Assembly (NCBI GenBank): GCA_038030265.1
Contig: CM075942.1
Coordinates: 65,414,926 to 65,478,925 of the forward strand
Reading direction: 5' to 3'
Length of the DNA stretch: 64,000 nt
Source of the DNA: Corythucha ciliata
Lineage: Eukaryota; Arthropoda; Insecta; Hemiptera; Tingidae
This document shows positions 9,703 through 22,208 of this stretch, one piece after another. Position 1 is the stretch's first letter; every line of letters starts with the position of its first letter. Below the pieces are notes generated by a model that had not been told where the DNA came from, did not search any database, and saw nothing but the letters and a program-made list of their open reading frames with translations. The translations under genes were made by a program, and so were the position numbers.

Positions 9703-10224
9703 GTGGTAGTTGCAATATGCCTTGCAACTGAGTGTACGGAGCAACTGTGGACGAGGTCAATCCTCAACAAACTCACCGCAGCAGCGCGGGAATTCATGAA
9801 TTACGAATACAGCGGGTCCCCCATGACGTCACTCAGCGACCTGGAGAGAACAACACGTCACCAGTTTGAAAAAGTAAACCCCTCAGCCGCGCTTCTGCAG
9901 TTAGAGGCAGTCAAACAACTGCCCGGCGAAAATGTTGACGCCTATGCGTTACGTTTTAGTAAAGCGCTAAGGGGCACGTCCATCAACGACACTTCAGCTC
10001 TTTCTTTCTTCCTCCGGGGGCTAAGACGTTCACTGGCTGAAAAAGTAGCAGGACAACGAGTGACATCTTACTCACAGGCACGGCTGTATGCCAGGGAGCT
10101 AGGGGACGCCGATCAACTGCTTAACCCCTCTGTACCCCCCCCCGCCACGGTTCACTGGGCAGAAATCGCAGTCCACCCCCAGAACGATTCTCACCACGTC
10201 CACGAGGAAGTAACGCCAGATTGA
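9703..10224 (+). pseudogene. gag: gag-like capsid fragment, copy 2
   Basis: Same capsid-like sequence as at 3728, again without an N-terminus. With nine rather than ten Cs near 10135 the frame continues differently after LLNPSVPPP. The 85-bp deletion just after shifts it into a short unrelated tail ending at 10224. The Pro/Arg-rich linker before the zinc knuckles is therefore lost. Confidence 0.8.
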
Positions 10225-10243
10225 CCCACCTGCTAGCCAAACC

Positions 10244-10348
10244 TGCCCAACCTGCAACAATCCAGGTCACCTAGCTCGGGACTGTGGCCTCAAGCAACGG
10301 CTGCCGTGCCAAATTTGTAAGAAAATTAATCACAGTGCCAATCTTTGC
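10244..10348 (+). pseudogene. gag: Two CCHC zinc knuckles, copy 2
   Basis: Identical in arrangement to copy 1: two CX2CX4HX4C motifs seven residues apart. They lie after a frame break from the capsid piece and before a C-run of 13 (11 in copy 1). Confidence 0.85.
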
Positions 10349-10538
10349 CCTTGGCGTAACAGAAATAACCGCTCCCCCCCCCCCCCACCATCAGCTCCAC
10401 CAAGCGAGGAACAGGATGTCCCACCCCCACGAACAGCCGAATCCACGACGCCACAGCCACGACGAACGCAACTCGAGAAATTTTAAACAGTCCCCAAACG
10501 CAAGAAGGGGCTCCGCTGGGGCCCCTCATCCCTACTAA

Positions 10539-11204
10539 CCCCCCAAGCGAAGCCAAACGAACAAAAAACTTCAAAAAATTATAGGACCCGGACTTCAACT
10601 CAGCACTTATCGAAAACTAGGAACCAAACGCACATCAGATCCGACTATCCGTGCCCGACGAAAACCGTACCCTAAGCCACCAATTCCACTCTCCGGCGCA
10701 GGAGAACTCATCGTCTCCGCGACGATCAACGGAAAAACGGGACCTCTCCTCCTCGATACTGGGGCAGAGGTCACTCTCGTCCGACCAGAGTTGGTACCTG
10801 GCCCATACGAGCCACGGTACGTTAAAATTAAAGGCATTTCGGGGCATATCAACGTCCTCGGCAGTAAAACGTTCCACATAAAAATCAACAACCAACCTCC
10901 CCAAATCACCGTCGGCTACGTATGTGACCTCCCCGGGGACCTTATAGGAATCATCGGGTGTGACACTCTCCGAACCTGGGGAGTAACCATCGACACGCTT
11001 CGAGGCACCCTAACCATTCAGAACCCTCGTAGCGACCTCCACCCCGTCACACCGACATCACCGCAGCTTCAACATACACCCACGTCTTTTTTCTTCATCG
11101 TTGCGAAACAACCTTCAACCCACGCCTATCGAGCAACCACTACCACCCCTCTGACAATACCGCCGAGCTCAATGGTCATCACCCACCTCGCAATGAAGGG
11201 CTGA
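10539..11204 (+). pseudogene. pol: Retropepsin-like aspartic protease, copy 2
   Basis: Same sequence as 4648-5313, including the DTGAE catalytic loop, the IIGCDTL segment and the in-frame TGA at the end (11202-11204). Because both copies share the stop, it predates their duplication or is part of the element's expression design. Confidence 0.85.
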
Positions 11205-11476
11205 GGAGTCCCGCACTTCAAACTGCCAGCAGACGCTTACGCCGGCACATACGCTCTGCTGCCACGAAAATTGGACAACGTGCTCGTGGCCGTGACATTA
11301 ACGAAGGCAGAAAATGCGCAAGTAACAACCTCAATAATAAACTACACGCCCGAGCATGTGACCTTGCATAGAAACATGACCATCGCAGACCTCTATCCCA
11401 CTGAGGAGAACACCCTCGCCCTAACAAATCATCACATCGTCCAAGCGGTCCAACCAAACAATAAACTAGAGGAAAA
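11205..11476 (+). pseudogene. pol: pol linker before RT, copy 2, truncated by gap
   Basis: In frame after the TGA and matching 5314-5585. It cannot be told whether the RT-integrase deletion of copy 1 is also present, because the sequence enters the N-run just before that point. Confidence 0.7.
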
Positions 11477-11976
11477 NNNNNNNNNNNNNNNNNNNNNNNN
11501 NNNNNNNNNNNNNNNNNNNNNNNNNNNNNNNNNNNNNNNNNNNNNNNNNNNNNNNNNNNNNNNNNNNNNNNNNNNNNNNNNNNNNNNNNNNNNNNNNNNN
11601 NNNNNNNNNNNNNNNNNNNNNNNNNNNNNNNNNNNNNNNNNNNNNNNNNNNNNNNNNNNNNNNNNNNNNNNNNNNNNNNNNNNNNNNNNNNNNNNNNNNN
11701 NNNNNNNNNNNNNNNNNNNNNNNNNNNNNNNNNNNNNNNNNNNNNNNNNNNNNNNNNNNNNNNNNNNNNNNNNNNNNNNNNNNNNNNNNNNNNNNNNNNN
11801 NNNNNNNNNNNNNNNNNNNNNNNNNNNNNNNNNNNNNNNNNNNNNNNNNNNNNNNNNNNNNNNNNNNNNNNNNNNNNNNNNNNNNNNNNNNNNNNNNNNN
11901 NNNNNNNNNNNNNNNNNNNNNNNNNNNNNNNNNNNNNNNNNNNNNNNNNNNNNNNNNNNNNNNNNNNNNNNNNNNN
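11477..11976. other. Assembly gap (500 N)
   Basis: Exactly 500 undetermined bases, a conventional placeholder size, so the true length is unknown. It joins the middle of the gypsy pol to an unrelated dispersed repeat. Any frame spanning it is meaningless. Confidence 0.98.
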
Positions 11977-12300
11977 TCAGCAGGGCTATATTTGAGCAAA
12001 ATTACAAGTTTTCTGTCCTAATGTCGCGAAATTGCAAGTTTTGGGGCCTTTTCAGAGGCGGCGGATCGTCTACAACTTTTGCAAGATTCCGAGGTTCATT
12101 GAAGTTGCCAGAAACGTGCAATTTCGATGAATAAATATAGGAAACTAGCGATTTCACGGATGTTTAGACCTAAAACTTGAAATTTCGTTCTAGGTATTCA
12201 GACTCTGAATGTAGTTTCGTGACTATATTTGCCAGACTTCCAGCGCTGTCGGGGGCCCGGCATCTACGGCCACTGAAAAATATTTTCGAAGTCGCGAGAT
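11977..12300. repeat. Dispersed repeat shared with 25296-25575
   Basis: From TCAGCAGGGCTATATTTGAG onward this matches 25299-25575 with few differences. A segment of about 47 bp (12241-12287) is absent from the other copy, after which GTCGCGAGATTAA is shared again. It contains TTTCGCGG-like words but no gene. Confidence 0.8.
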
Positions 12301-14737
12301 TAAGGGCTGCGAGAATCGTCAGCTTAGCCAGTTTTAGGGCACTTGAAGTCCCAGCTATTTGTAGAAACCGACACGTAAACATTTCTTTATTGGTGACAAA
12401 CATCCGCAAAATTTAGTTTTTGAGATAGTGAATTTGGAGAAATTTATTTTCAGGTCAAGAAAATTCAGGAAAATTGGTGTCCAGTGGTTGAAATAACGTG
12501 AATTGATTTTTAGTGAGGTAAAAATGGTTTTTATTGGGCAGAATCACAGAAAGTTGTTTAAATTGAGCCACTTCACGAAGTTGGGGTTTTTAGATTTAAA
12601 AAAAAAAAACTGCGAAATTGGTGTTTTAGTGGGTGAAATCCGGGAAATTGGTTAATTTCTGATCCTGCGAAAATTTTGCCAACCAAAAAGTGGCGGCCCC
12701 TGTTGGATTTTAACACTTTTTTGGTAGTATCCGGGAGGGGTGAAGAGGCAGCTGCCCCACCAAGTCTGCGCTCCCAAGTGTAGAGGATGGCAAATGCAAA
12801 CCCCTGACCCTCTGTTGCTCCACCCGTGACTGTGACATTGGCTTTTTGAGTGAAAGAAAACATACAAAATTTTCGTTCGGCTAACAATAGTAAACAACAT
12901 TTTGAATTTGATTTGCGAGAATGGGCGGGATCTTGACGCTGATTTATCCTAAATCCACCCCCGACCAAAGACCGACTCTTTGTTGCTGGTACCGACCGAG
13001 TACCATAATTATGTATTTTGAGCGCCATCCCTCTAGCCTCCAGCTCAATTGAAATGAGCGTCTGCTCCAAAACTTAATGATTGAATAAGGGGGGGGGGCA
13101 TGAAAATTTTGTTTTAATTTTATTCGCGGTCAACCGTAGACTTTCTGGTGATTTGTAGTGAGGGGGGGGGAGGGCCTAACTACATTAGTCAAAGGACTGT
13201 TGCGATCGAGGTTCCTTCATAGTGTGAGTCGACGTTATAATATAATTTTAGCGACGACTACCCGGTGACGAGAATGATGGTGGGGGGGGGGGGCAGAATG
13301 GAAATTTTTTAGGGGAACTCGTGAGTTAATGAATATTGACGGGAAGTCACCAGCGATATTGTGGTCTCTTGGGGCTCAGCGGCGATGTGGAGCCTATACG
13401 GTTTTCAAATCTTTGACTGGCGCCCGCACCCAAGTCGACAAAATATAAGAATATTTTAAACTAAATTAGATTTCTCGGAAGGATCGACAAGGGTTTGCTC
13501 GAATGCCTCAAGTCCAGAAGTTTCTAGTCCACGATATCAATAATTGTTTATCGAATCTAGACGCTACAGTCGATTTTTTTTTTTTTTTTTCTGCGGTTTG
13601 TTAGTTTTGGCGAGCTCGAGATCTCGCAGACAGCCAGATTTGTTTTCCACTTCTACTTCAAGCCCATAGCAACACACTACGGCCGGGCAAATCCTATTAC
13701 TTCGTGAAAGGAAAAGTTTATCCTATACGAGTTTATTTTACCCACGACCGAAGGTCCTTCGAGTTCAATTCATTTCTTTCATTCTGCTCTTATATACGCT
13801 ATGTCCATCCAAACTTTGGTTTTCACACTCCAGACTCCATACAAGTTTTTGACATGCCGTTTACTATGATAGAAGACACACAATTTTATAGAAATAACAG
13901 ATTGCTTACACAATAAAAGGACGAAGGTGAAATGTGTTGGGGGGGGGGGAAGCGATGAGTGAACTTTTGAAGACCCGACAGGTGAGAAACCATTATCTCT
14001 GATGTAAAATTTATAGTTCCTTTGCCAATTTGTTGGTTTATAATGATAAACGTATCTCCCATTTATTTATTTTGTGTTACTTACGTGGTTTTTGACCTCG
14101 CCAGCCAATTCAGGCCGTGAGTGCTGATGCTGTAGGGAGCGGTGGTTAACAAAAAAGGCCCCGAAACTTACAATTTTGCTGAAATTGAGACCCTTAGGGT
14201 CGATTCACACTTAACAGGAACGTGACAGTGCCGCGATAATGGCACGTGTTTTGTCCGGCAATAATAACATTTTTATTCTCACAATTTCAAGGGGCCAATT
14301 CATAGTAGACTGGCTTTCTGGGGGAATTCATTGCTCCGGCCGACGCCACGTACCGCCGCCGTACCGTGGTCTTCACAGTAATTTTTCTATTTCACGAATA
14401 TTCAGTCGGGAAACATAAAATTTCTTGGATACCTATTTAATTTAGCTCCAAAATGTGTTGGGCACCCTGTGAACGGCTAGCTTGGGTTCCACGTCCACTA
14501 AGAAAAAGGCCCGAAACTTTAAAGACCATAAACTCGCAATTTTCAGAAAATTCAGACCAAAAACCTGCAATTTCGCGGATATTTAGCTCCAAGTGATGTA
14601 ATTTTGTTGCTTTTCATCGAGCTTTGGTAGCTCAATCGGGACCGGTGAGACTGCGACCTCCACCCCTAGTTGTATGTTATAAGAAAACCCTCCTCCCACA
14701 ACTTGGTGTTTCACGAGAGTAAATACCAGAAACATGC
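12300..14737. other. Gene-free stretch with G-runs and repeat scraps
   Basis: Contains a module at about 12745-12830 (GCAGCTGCCCCACC and neighbours) that is the reverse complement of the left end of the 33358 element, and G-runs of 9-10 near 13090, 13165, 13285 and 13940. Open frames on the minus strand at 12573-13070 cover the repeat module and show no protein motif. Confidence 0.5.
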
Positions 14738-15034
14738 GCGCCTCGATGGTGTAATAGATACAATGCTCGCTTCACAACCCAGCGGGCCTGGGTTCGAATC
14801 CAGCCATTGCCCATTACACTATAAGGCTGCGGCGAGCTGTGACACGGCACACCCGGCTTCGTGTGGGCGTTCCCGGCGATGTGCGTTCAACAAACCGCGC
14901 ACCGACCGAAACGCCCGCGTAGTACGGATGTGAAGTGCACAGTTAGATCTGGGTATGGCGTAGGAGCCCAAGTGAGGCTTAGGCGCCTGCCGGGTTCAAA
15001 GCCCGGCGCCCCCGACAAAAAAAAAAAAAAAAAA
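14738..15034 (+). mobile_element. tRNA-derived SINE, copy 1
   Basis: The 5' part is tRNA-like, with an A box TGGTGTAATAG and a B box GGTTCGAATCC 44 bp downstream. A body of about 190 bp follows, then a second T-arm-like hairpin (stem CCGGG/CCCGG, loop TTCAAAG, 14990-15006) and an A-tail of 18. This is a Pol III retroposon with no coding capacity, mobilised in trans by a LINE. The terminal hairpin looks like the T arm of a second tRNA. The copy at 38830 lacks about 19 bp before that hairpin. Confidence 0.9.
14747..14801 (+). promoter_or_regulatory. Pol III internal promoter (A and B boxes), SINE copy 1
   Basis: A box TGGTGTAATAG at 14747-14757 fits TRGYNNARNNG at every position. B box GGTTCGAATCC at 14791-14801 fits the tRNA consensus. 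Confidence 0.85.
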
Positions 15035-15299
15035 ACCAGAAACATGCTGTTTCGCTGATAAATTGTAAAGCCGAAACTCACAATTTTGCAGATTTTCATC
15101 ACCAAATGCAGCGATTTCTTGGCGAGGAAATTTGCAATGGGGGGGGAGGGGGTTCTTTTATAGTGATCGTGGAGCACGGGCTGGCTTCCCACGGCAGCAC
15201 CCTGTCTAAAAACCACAAACGTTTCAACACTCTGAAGGGAAGTTTAAACGAAATTTGGAGCTCTCTGTCTGAAATTCACGGCATTTGCCGCTTCACGTC

Positions 15300-16760
15300 T
15301 TAAATATTTAGTGATCTTTGTTTTAGTTGCAAATGAGCATTTTACATGTCACAGTTTTAGCCGTGAATAACCGGCTATTCTATCCATTGTATCCGTGAAT
15401 TAGCTTTTTTCTCAATTTTTACCGCGATCTTAGCGCTTTTTCTCATTTTTTAGTCGCAAATTATTTCACAATTTTTGCCACGAATTACCACGTTTTCTCA
15501 ATTTTAGCCAATTTTCTCAAATTGTTCCGCGAATTGGCTTATATCTCCATTTTAGTTTTGAATGAGCGTTTTACTTCAATTTTAGGCCGGAATTAGTAGA
15601 TTTTCTCAGTTTTAGCCGAGCGCAAATTATAGCGATTTTTCTCAACTGCGATTTTTTCTGTTGTTGCCTCGAAAAAACCACGAATTTTGCGTTTTCAAAA
15701 ATTAATTGTTGAGCCAGGTGAGCGATGGGCTTTAGCTTTTTCTCAATTTTCGCCACATGTTAGTGATTTTTTTCATTTTCAGCCACGAATTAGCGATTTA
15801 TTTTCGGTTTCTACTATGAATCAACGCTTTTCTGTTACCGTTAAAAGCCGCTATTTGATATTGGCGTTTTTTTTTTTCAATGTCCTCCCGCGTACTTGCC
15901 CATAGAGTAACATATTAGAACGCAATTCAATTTCTTCGGCCTTAAAGGCCTATAGGAATTTGGAGTTGGCGTTTTTTCTCTGGTTTGTCCGCGAAGTTGC
16001 CTTCAGATATCTCAAATTGATGTATTTTTCCTAATTTAAGTGACAAATGAACGCATGTTCTCAATATTTGCCGCTAATCATCGCTTTGAAACCTAAAAAT
16101 CCATTTTTTCCCATCTATTTATGCTTTTTGGTGCCCCCCCCCCTCAATGAATGGTGGCCTCACCATCAAGAGATCGCCCATTTGTCGAGAAATCATCATT
16201 CTGTGCAGATGCCCCTTGAACAGTCGCCCTTTGGTATGTGCAAGGTATTAGAAGAAATCTGTGGAATGACTATCAACAAATTTTTGGCGGACGCCATCTT
16301 CTTAGGGGGGGGTTTAAACCCCCGAAACCCTCCCCGTAGATCCACCACTGCGTTCTTCCATAACTTTATATATCTGCAAATTGCAAATTAGCGATTTTTC
16401 CCATTTTCAATTAGCGTGTCGTGCTAATTTTGCGGCCATTCAGCATCCTATCCCCTTTTTCATATGCAAATGGGCGATTTTACGCCATTTCAGTTGTGAA
16501 TTTGCCATTTTTGTCCAATTTTAACCTGAAAGCGTCTTTTATTTGTGAATACTATAGCGTGTTTTCTCAACTTTAACCGCGGGGTTTGCCCAAATACAAC
16601 ACTTTTGCGTTGTTTTGCACAATTTATTCGTAGAATGGCCTCCATGTACCGCGAATCAGCGATTGTTTTCTTAATTTTAGTCTGGAAGTTGCATCGCGAG
16701 ACCACGAATCAGTGCTTTTTAGCAGCTATAGCCACGAATGAACATTTCCCCCCCCCCGTA
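15300..16760 (-). repeat. Degenerate 30-bp repeat array (reverse orientation)
   Basis: Many diverged units of the type CTCAATTTTAGCCGCGAAT, the reverse complement of the family core. The last 260 bp (16497-16745) match 58437-58680 closely, so this array and the one at 56.9-58.7 kb belong to the same larger element. Confidence 0.85.
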
Positions 16761-16789
16761 CCTCGGTACACTACTGCGTTGGGTCTTGG

Positions 16790-17000
16790 GACGTACTCGG
16801 ACCTTTTCGGGCTGCTAAACCAGAAAACCTGCTACCACCAGAAAATCTGCTAAACCTAACTTCAACGTGAAACGCTCATTTTTGGAGATTTTATGGGGCT
16901 CTTCGTTATGGTACTAATGCTCCTTCGTTCGTATACTTGTAGCTTTGGGGGGGGGGGATCTATCCCCCATATCCCCCCCCCCTGTACCTATACGCCTCTG
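16790..17000. repeat. Terminal module shared with 59150-59340
   Basis: CTTTTCGGGCTGCT, an AAACGCTCATTTTTGGAG block, TTCGTTC, ACTTGTAGCT and a G/C-run ending occur in the same order at both loci. It follows the 30-bp array in both and probably marks the end of the element. Confidence 0.75.
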
Positions 17001-17594
17001 ACTACGATGTATACTACAGAAATCAGACCACGCAGCATCGTCGGAAAATGTAATACATTCAGTTTGGTCGTTACCATGACGCAACGACGACGCAAGCTGT
17101 ACATGAGGTCGGAAAGAGGTATAAAATAGGTCGGAAGTCGCCAAAGATCGATCAATTGTGCTACTTGGGGGGGGGGGGGGGGCTCCATCCGAACGGGGGC
17201 CCGGGGCGGTCTGCCCTCGCTTGACCCTGGCCTCGGTTCTCTGAGAACGACAGTAATAAATCGTGAACGGGTCGCGAGTTCGTCTCTTGAGCCCCCGTGT
17301 AGAACATGATTGTCACAGGACACCATGTATTATACTGCGAAGGGTGCACATCAGCTGCTCTTTGCAGAATATGGCTGGAGTGCTGCGTGAGCATTACAGC
17401 TTCTCAAAAACTTTATAGCGGCGCAAGTGACGGCTGTTCAGTACCCCTCCCCCCCACCACCACTCCCTCTCACACACATAAACGTGAAATTGTCATTATT
17501 TATATTTACTGATTCGTATTACTGTTAGTCTTAATATTAGAAGGGAAAAGGAAAAACTTGGGGGACAATGGGCAAAATGGATAAACAAAAATAT
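17000..17594. other. Gene-free stretch with long G-run
   Basis: Contains a 16-base G-run (17167-17182). Open frames on the minus strand through this run give proline-rich peptides and are not credible genes. Confidence 0.5.
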
Positions 17595-18266
17595 GAAAAA
17601 TTATATCCAAACATGTCAACTCTGTGTTGTTATTCATTTCTAAAGCTCTGGCAATAAGTGCCCCGGTTACGTTCGCTTAATGAGTCTTGGATTGGTTTCT
17701 ACGATTGGTGGGAGAAGGAGTACTAGAATGGAATTGCCTCCTAGTAGTAGTTGAATTGAATGGTGATGAGATTGAGTGGAGGGGGCAGTTCAAAAGCACA
17801 ATTGGAACGTGCGTGGTGAGACAAGCGCAGTTGAGCTGCTTTGAATCGATATTGTTTAAGAAACACACACACGTACAAACGCACGCACCCCTCTTTTTCA
17901 AACTAATTCCCAATATTATCCTATTTCCCGTCGTATTATATCGCACTTAGTTCTACAGACGCTGCCTTATCGTGTACTCCAGCGTCGGGTGGACTGTTTG
18001 ACTTCGGGGGCTATTAATATGACGGGTTCCGCTGGTTAAGGGTGTGATAGAGCACGCGGGAATCTTTAACATTCGATAATACCCCGCGTTACTCGTTAAT
18101 TTTTTAATTATTTGACACGCTTCTAATAAGATCACCGACATTGTACAGTGTACACTGTTCATTGCATTATAAGCTGTTCTCTAAATTCTTCCACGCGTTG
18201 AGTGTTCCCCGTCCCACAAGTGCCACTTTAACAAAAATTACGATTTTTTTCCATCAATTCAAGACC
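17595..18266. repeat. 673-bp tandem duplication, unit 1
   Basis: The block from GAAAAATTATATCCAAACAT to CAATTCAAGACC is repeated immediately downstream with only a handful of differences. It holds an ACACACACACGTACAAACG microsatellite-like patch and the palindrome TGTACAGTGTACA. No gene is recognised. Confidence 0.95.
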
Positions 18267-18940
18267 GAAAAATTATTATCCAAACATGTCAACTCTGTGT
18301 TGTTATTCATTTCTAAAGCTCTGGCAATAAGTGCCCCGGATACGTTCGCTTAATGAGTCTTGGATTGGTTTCTACGATTGGTGGGAGAAGGAGTACTAGA
18401 ATGGAATTGCCTCCTAGTAGTAGTTGAATTGAATGGTGATGAGATTGAGTGGAGGGGGCAGTTCAAAAGCACAATTGGAACGTGCGTGGTGAGACAAGCG
18501 CAGTTTGAGCTGCTTTGAATCGATATTGTTAAGAAACACACACACGTACAAACGCACGCACCCCTCTTTTTCAAACTAATTCCCAATATTATCCTATTTC
18601 CCGTCGTATTATATCGCACTTAGTTCTACAGACGCTGCCTTATCGTGTACTCCAGCGTCGGGTGGACTGTTTGACTTCGGGGGCTATTAATATGACGGGT
18701 TCCGCTGGTTAAGGGTGTGATAGAGCACGCGGGAATCTTTAACATTCGATAATACCCCGCGTTACTCGTTAATTTTTTAATTATTTGACACGCTTCTAAT
18801 AAGATCACCGACATTGTACAGTGTACACTGTTCATTGCATTATAAGCTGTTCTCTAAATTCTTCCACGCGTTGAGTGTTCCCCGTCCCACAAGTGCCACT
18901 TTAACAAAAATTACGATTTTTTTCCATCAATTCAAGACCG
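18267..18940. repeat. 673-bp tandem duplication, unit 2
   Basis: Second unit, directly adjoining the first. Differences include GGAT for GGTT, GTTTGAGC for GTTGAGC and a one-base loss in TGTTTAAG. Four or so changes in 670 bp point to a recent event, or to haplotypes placed in series by the assembler. Confidence 0.95.
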
Positions 18941-21931
18941 TCACGTAATAGTCGTTGATACGATGTCTAAAAGTGCAGAAAAGCACCCCCCCCCCCCACC
19001 CAACAACACTAGACCACCGTCCAACCCAGAAAAAACTTTCGAGGAACGGGTACAGGAGTGAGAGAGAGAGGGAGAAAAAAAAATATTCCGCCTACAGTCA
19101 TTGTTTAATAAAATGGAGCCCATACAAGGAATAGCGGCATGAATAGATTTCTATTTCCGTGAAGGTTTTATAACCCGCAACGTGGATTTCTTTCGAAAAA
19201 TAAAAACAAAACGAAAGTGAATGGAATCATACAAGATGAAATCATTCGAGTAGAGTGTATGTAAAACGATTTGTGTTTTAGGTGTGTTGAAACCCTTTTT
19301 TGTGATGTAAATCACAGAAATTTCGATTATTTCCGTAATAAAACTTTCATGGGTTTTCTGATTTCTCATGTTTTTCTCGTAAGAAAGAGGCTTAATTAAA
19401 GAAAATCCGATACAAAAGAGCGCTTTATTCAATTGCTTCCGGTCACCGCATCTCTAAGCCTCGCTTCCCCACGTTTATTCTCGCTCTCTCGCATTCAGAA
19501 ATATTTAAATTTTAACAAAACCTCAGCGGGGTGTATCTGAAAACCGCACGAAAAGCCTACGGTTATTAGGAAATTCTCTTTTTCACACGAATCACTGCAC
19601 CCTCGTCAATCAATCCCGTGGGAACCTGATTGGAGAAACCAAATAATTCGAGTTAATTCGTCATCGGTAAATCAGTAGGATCGCGGTCTGGTTTACCACA
19701 GTCCCACGATGCATTAGTAGCGCATATCACCACGTCGGGTTGCTGTACTTTGGCGATTTAATTAATCTACAACGGTTGGGTAAATTTTCGAATGATTGAC
19801 AGATTTTTCTGTTTGTTCCAAGATGTCTTACTTCTGAATAGAACACGTCTTGAATTTTTCTTTAGAAAACTGTACAAAAAGTCGGTAGAATTGAGCTGTC
19901 GAATACATGGCAAGAAAAAAAAAAAAAAAAAACCGTTGGATTCTAAAAATACGTTCTCCTGGGAAACACTAAATAATTCCTTTCTTTTGACTTTGAATGG
20001 TATTGGAAGGTGGAGAGTATTTCCCTTTCCTCCCTCCCAATCCCTTTTCCTTACACCAACGATCATTGTTTGAAGGTAGATATTGATTGAACGCCGAGTT
20101 TCATTCCCTGTTTAAACATTTAATTTGACCGGGATTCGACCACAAATATAAGACTTTAACGTTCTACTGAACTGTATTCCCCGCCCACGCGACCCCTTCG
20201 CCCCTTGACGGGAATTACAACGACAGCGACGTGAAACTGAGTCGTTCAAAGTCCATCACTTAGTAAAATGAATGGCTTTAGGATGGACTGGGAAATGTGG
20301 AGTGGAGTGAAATCAACTCAACGATACACTAAAAGCGAGTAACTCCGCTTCGAAAGTTCTACGCTATGCGTACATTTTTTTTTTTTTTTTTTTTTTTACA
20401 TTCGACGCGGTTTTCATTTTTTAACGGAAATAGTTATTGAACCCCAACCCCCTTCCTCCACTCCCACACACCTATCAGAACGACATGGAAATTTGATTTG
20501 AAAAAGAAGAAACGTTACAAATAGCTTTTATTCCCTCTCCACAAAGGAGGGGGGGGGGGGAATTGATTGAAATTGCGCTTTTCAAAAGGCAGTTCAAGCG
20601 CTAAAACTGGTTGTATGAAGATGGTCGACGCCGAGAAGGCAAAAAAAAAAAAAAATGTTGTATTCTGAATGTAAGAGAGGTACAGAGTGCCGTTAAAAGA
20701 GGTGGAGTACCCTCGATAAGGACCACTTTTACTGGCGTCAAATATCACGGAGGATGTATACGTAGAAAAGGGAAACAGTATCCTTGAATTCGAGACGTAA
20801 TAAAAGTGGATGACAGTTTTTGATTATGGTAAAAGGTGAAAAGGACAGAAAGAGAGAGAGTGAGAGAGTTGAAATACGTTTAGGTAGTAGCGAGAGCCGC
20901 AAGTATAATTAAAAAAGTTCTTTCGAGAGGATTTACTTTTAAAAACAACAAGAAAAAACGAAATAATTCAATTTTAACTAATTTATTTTTTTACTGAATT
21001 CTTTTCCCCTCTTTTTTATTTTATGAGATAAAGATATTTCCGTTCTGCTGTTTCTATCTTTATTTTAATATACACAAGCCCCATATTAAAAGCCTGCCGA
21101 AGAAAGTTTAATTGCTTTAATGTTTTCTCTCTTGAATGGCAGTGAATTTAGGTCCTTACAACTAGTGAAATGGTGTAGTGCAGTCGCTGGAGCATGCTGA
21201 GACAAGTTTATTACGGGGACGGTATATTGAGATTAATTACCCGTTATGTGAGGAGGGAGGGGGGTACTTTTAGGCTCGTGTGAACGGAACAAATGACTTG
21301 TGTTTCACTGAAATTCGATTGAGCTGATTATATATCTAGCGTGCGCGGGAATATGAGTACAAGTCATCATTTCAAGTTTTTCAGGAACGCCAGTTAAATG
21401 TGTCCATCGCGAGTTTTTCGCTTTAAAACTTATTTATACAAATACGGGTGACTAATTGCCTACAAATATCACCATAACGTTAAGAGAACATTATGTTTTG
21501 ACGACTAAAAGGTGAAAAGTACTCAGTTTGGCCGTAATAATGGTTTATTTTGACTTATACTAAAACACGCGAGGTAGTTTTCTGACTTGTACTATTGTAA
21601 AAACCAAAGATCACGGACTTACAAAGCTAAAAATTCTTCAAGTTTACGGTTTTTAGTTCATGGATCAATGCACAGCACGACGACGAGCTAAAAAGATAAT
21701 TAGGGTCATTACGAACAACATATAATTACGATTTTGATTGAAAACGCGTAGGTGGAAAAGTATGAAAATGTTGACAACCAATATAGTTCGGAGGTTTAAC
21801 GACATTAACTTTGCAAATAATCATTATGCAAAGTCGGTTGGTAGCTAAAGTTGTTCTAAGTACCTTCAGTGTGATTTCAAGACCAGTTACCCCCGCACCA
21901 ATTTAAGGGTGCGATCCTGTCTTTGTTTCGA
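18941..21931. other. AT-rich single-copy-looking DNA
   Basis: No transposon domain, tandem repeat or convincing exon was seen. Homopolymer runs occur at 18988, 19915, 20378 and 20551. It is the least repeat-like part of the first half of the window, so an intron or intergenic spacer of a host gene is possible. Confidence 0.5.
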
Positions 21932-22208
21932 CCTCAGACTTTCAGCTATCATAAGCTAATTGATGCTAATCTCATCAGCCTGGCAATTGAGCCGAAGTAC
22001 GGAGCCGGTGCCCGTTTCACCCTCACGGCCGTTTTCATCGGTTCTAGTGTGAGTCGGGTCCTCCATGACTCGGATTTGCCGTGTCTGGCTTAAAGCCGGG
22101 GACGGGGATCGTAGTGCCAGTGGCAATTCCGCTCTCATTGAAGAGCAATCCAACGGCTTCGTACTCATTGTCAGCTCAAATGCCGGGCTGATAGCTGAAA
22201 GTCTGAGG
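21932..22208. mobile_element. 277-bp unit bounded by perfect 20-bp inverted repeats
   Basis: CCTCAGACTTTCAGCTATCA (21932-21951) is repeated exactly inverted at 22189-22208. The interior is GC-richer than its flanks. A 120-codon minus-strand frame (22318-21956) crosses the right repeat and shows no known motif. Best read as a MITE-like element. Confidence 0.65.

Larger units (their letters stand above)
9457..11476 (+). mobile_element. Errantivirus-like Ty3/gypsy element, copy 2, cut by gap
   Basis: Collinear with 3481-5585 and almost identical. Visible differences are homopolymer lengths (T-run, C-runs) and loss of about 85 bp corresponding to 4188-4272. The copy ends in the N-run in the middle of pol, so its 3' half is unknown. 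Near-identity with copy 1 means a recent duplication, or an assembly duplication. Confidence 0.85.

Noticed and set aside
3481..11476. The two long direct repeats as LTRs of one element
   Set aside because: They contain gag and pol coding sequence, so they are two element copies, not LTRs.
11271..12134. Long frame across the N-run
   Set aside because: Its middle is undetermined sequence, and the flanks belong to unrelated elements.
14738..14812. Functional tRNA gene
   Set aside because: A and B boxes are present, but the acceptor and T stems do not pair properly. The sequence continues as a SINE with a poly-A tail and recurs at 38830.
17161..17394. Proline-rich minus-strand frames through the G-run
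   Set aside because: The frame depends on a 16-base homopolymer and several overlapping frames are open equally. Low-complexity artefact.
17595..18940. Pair of 673-bp repeats as LTRs
   Set aside because: The units abut with no internal region, and no TG...CA ends, primer site or polypurine tract is visible.
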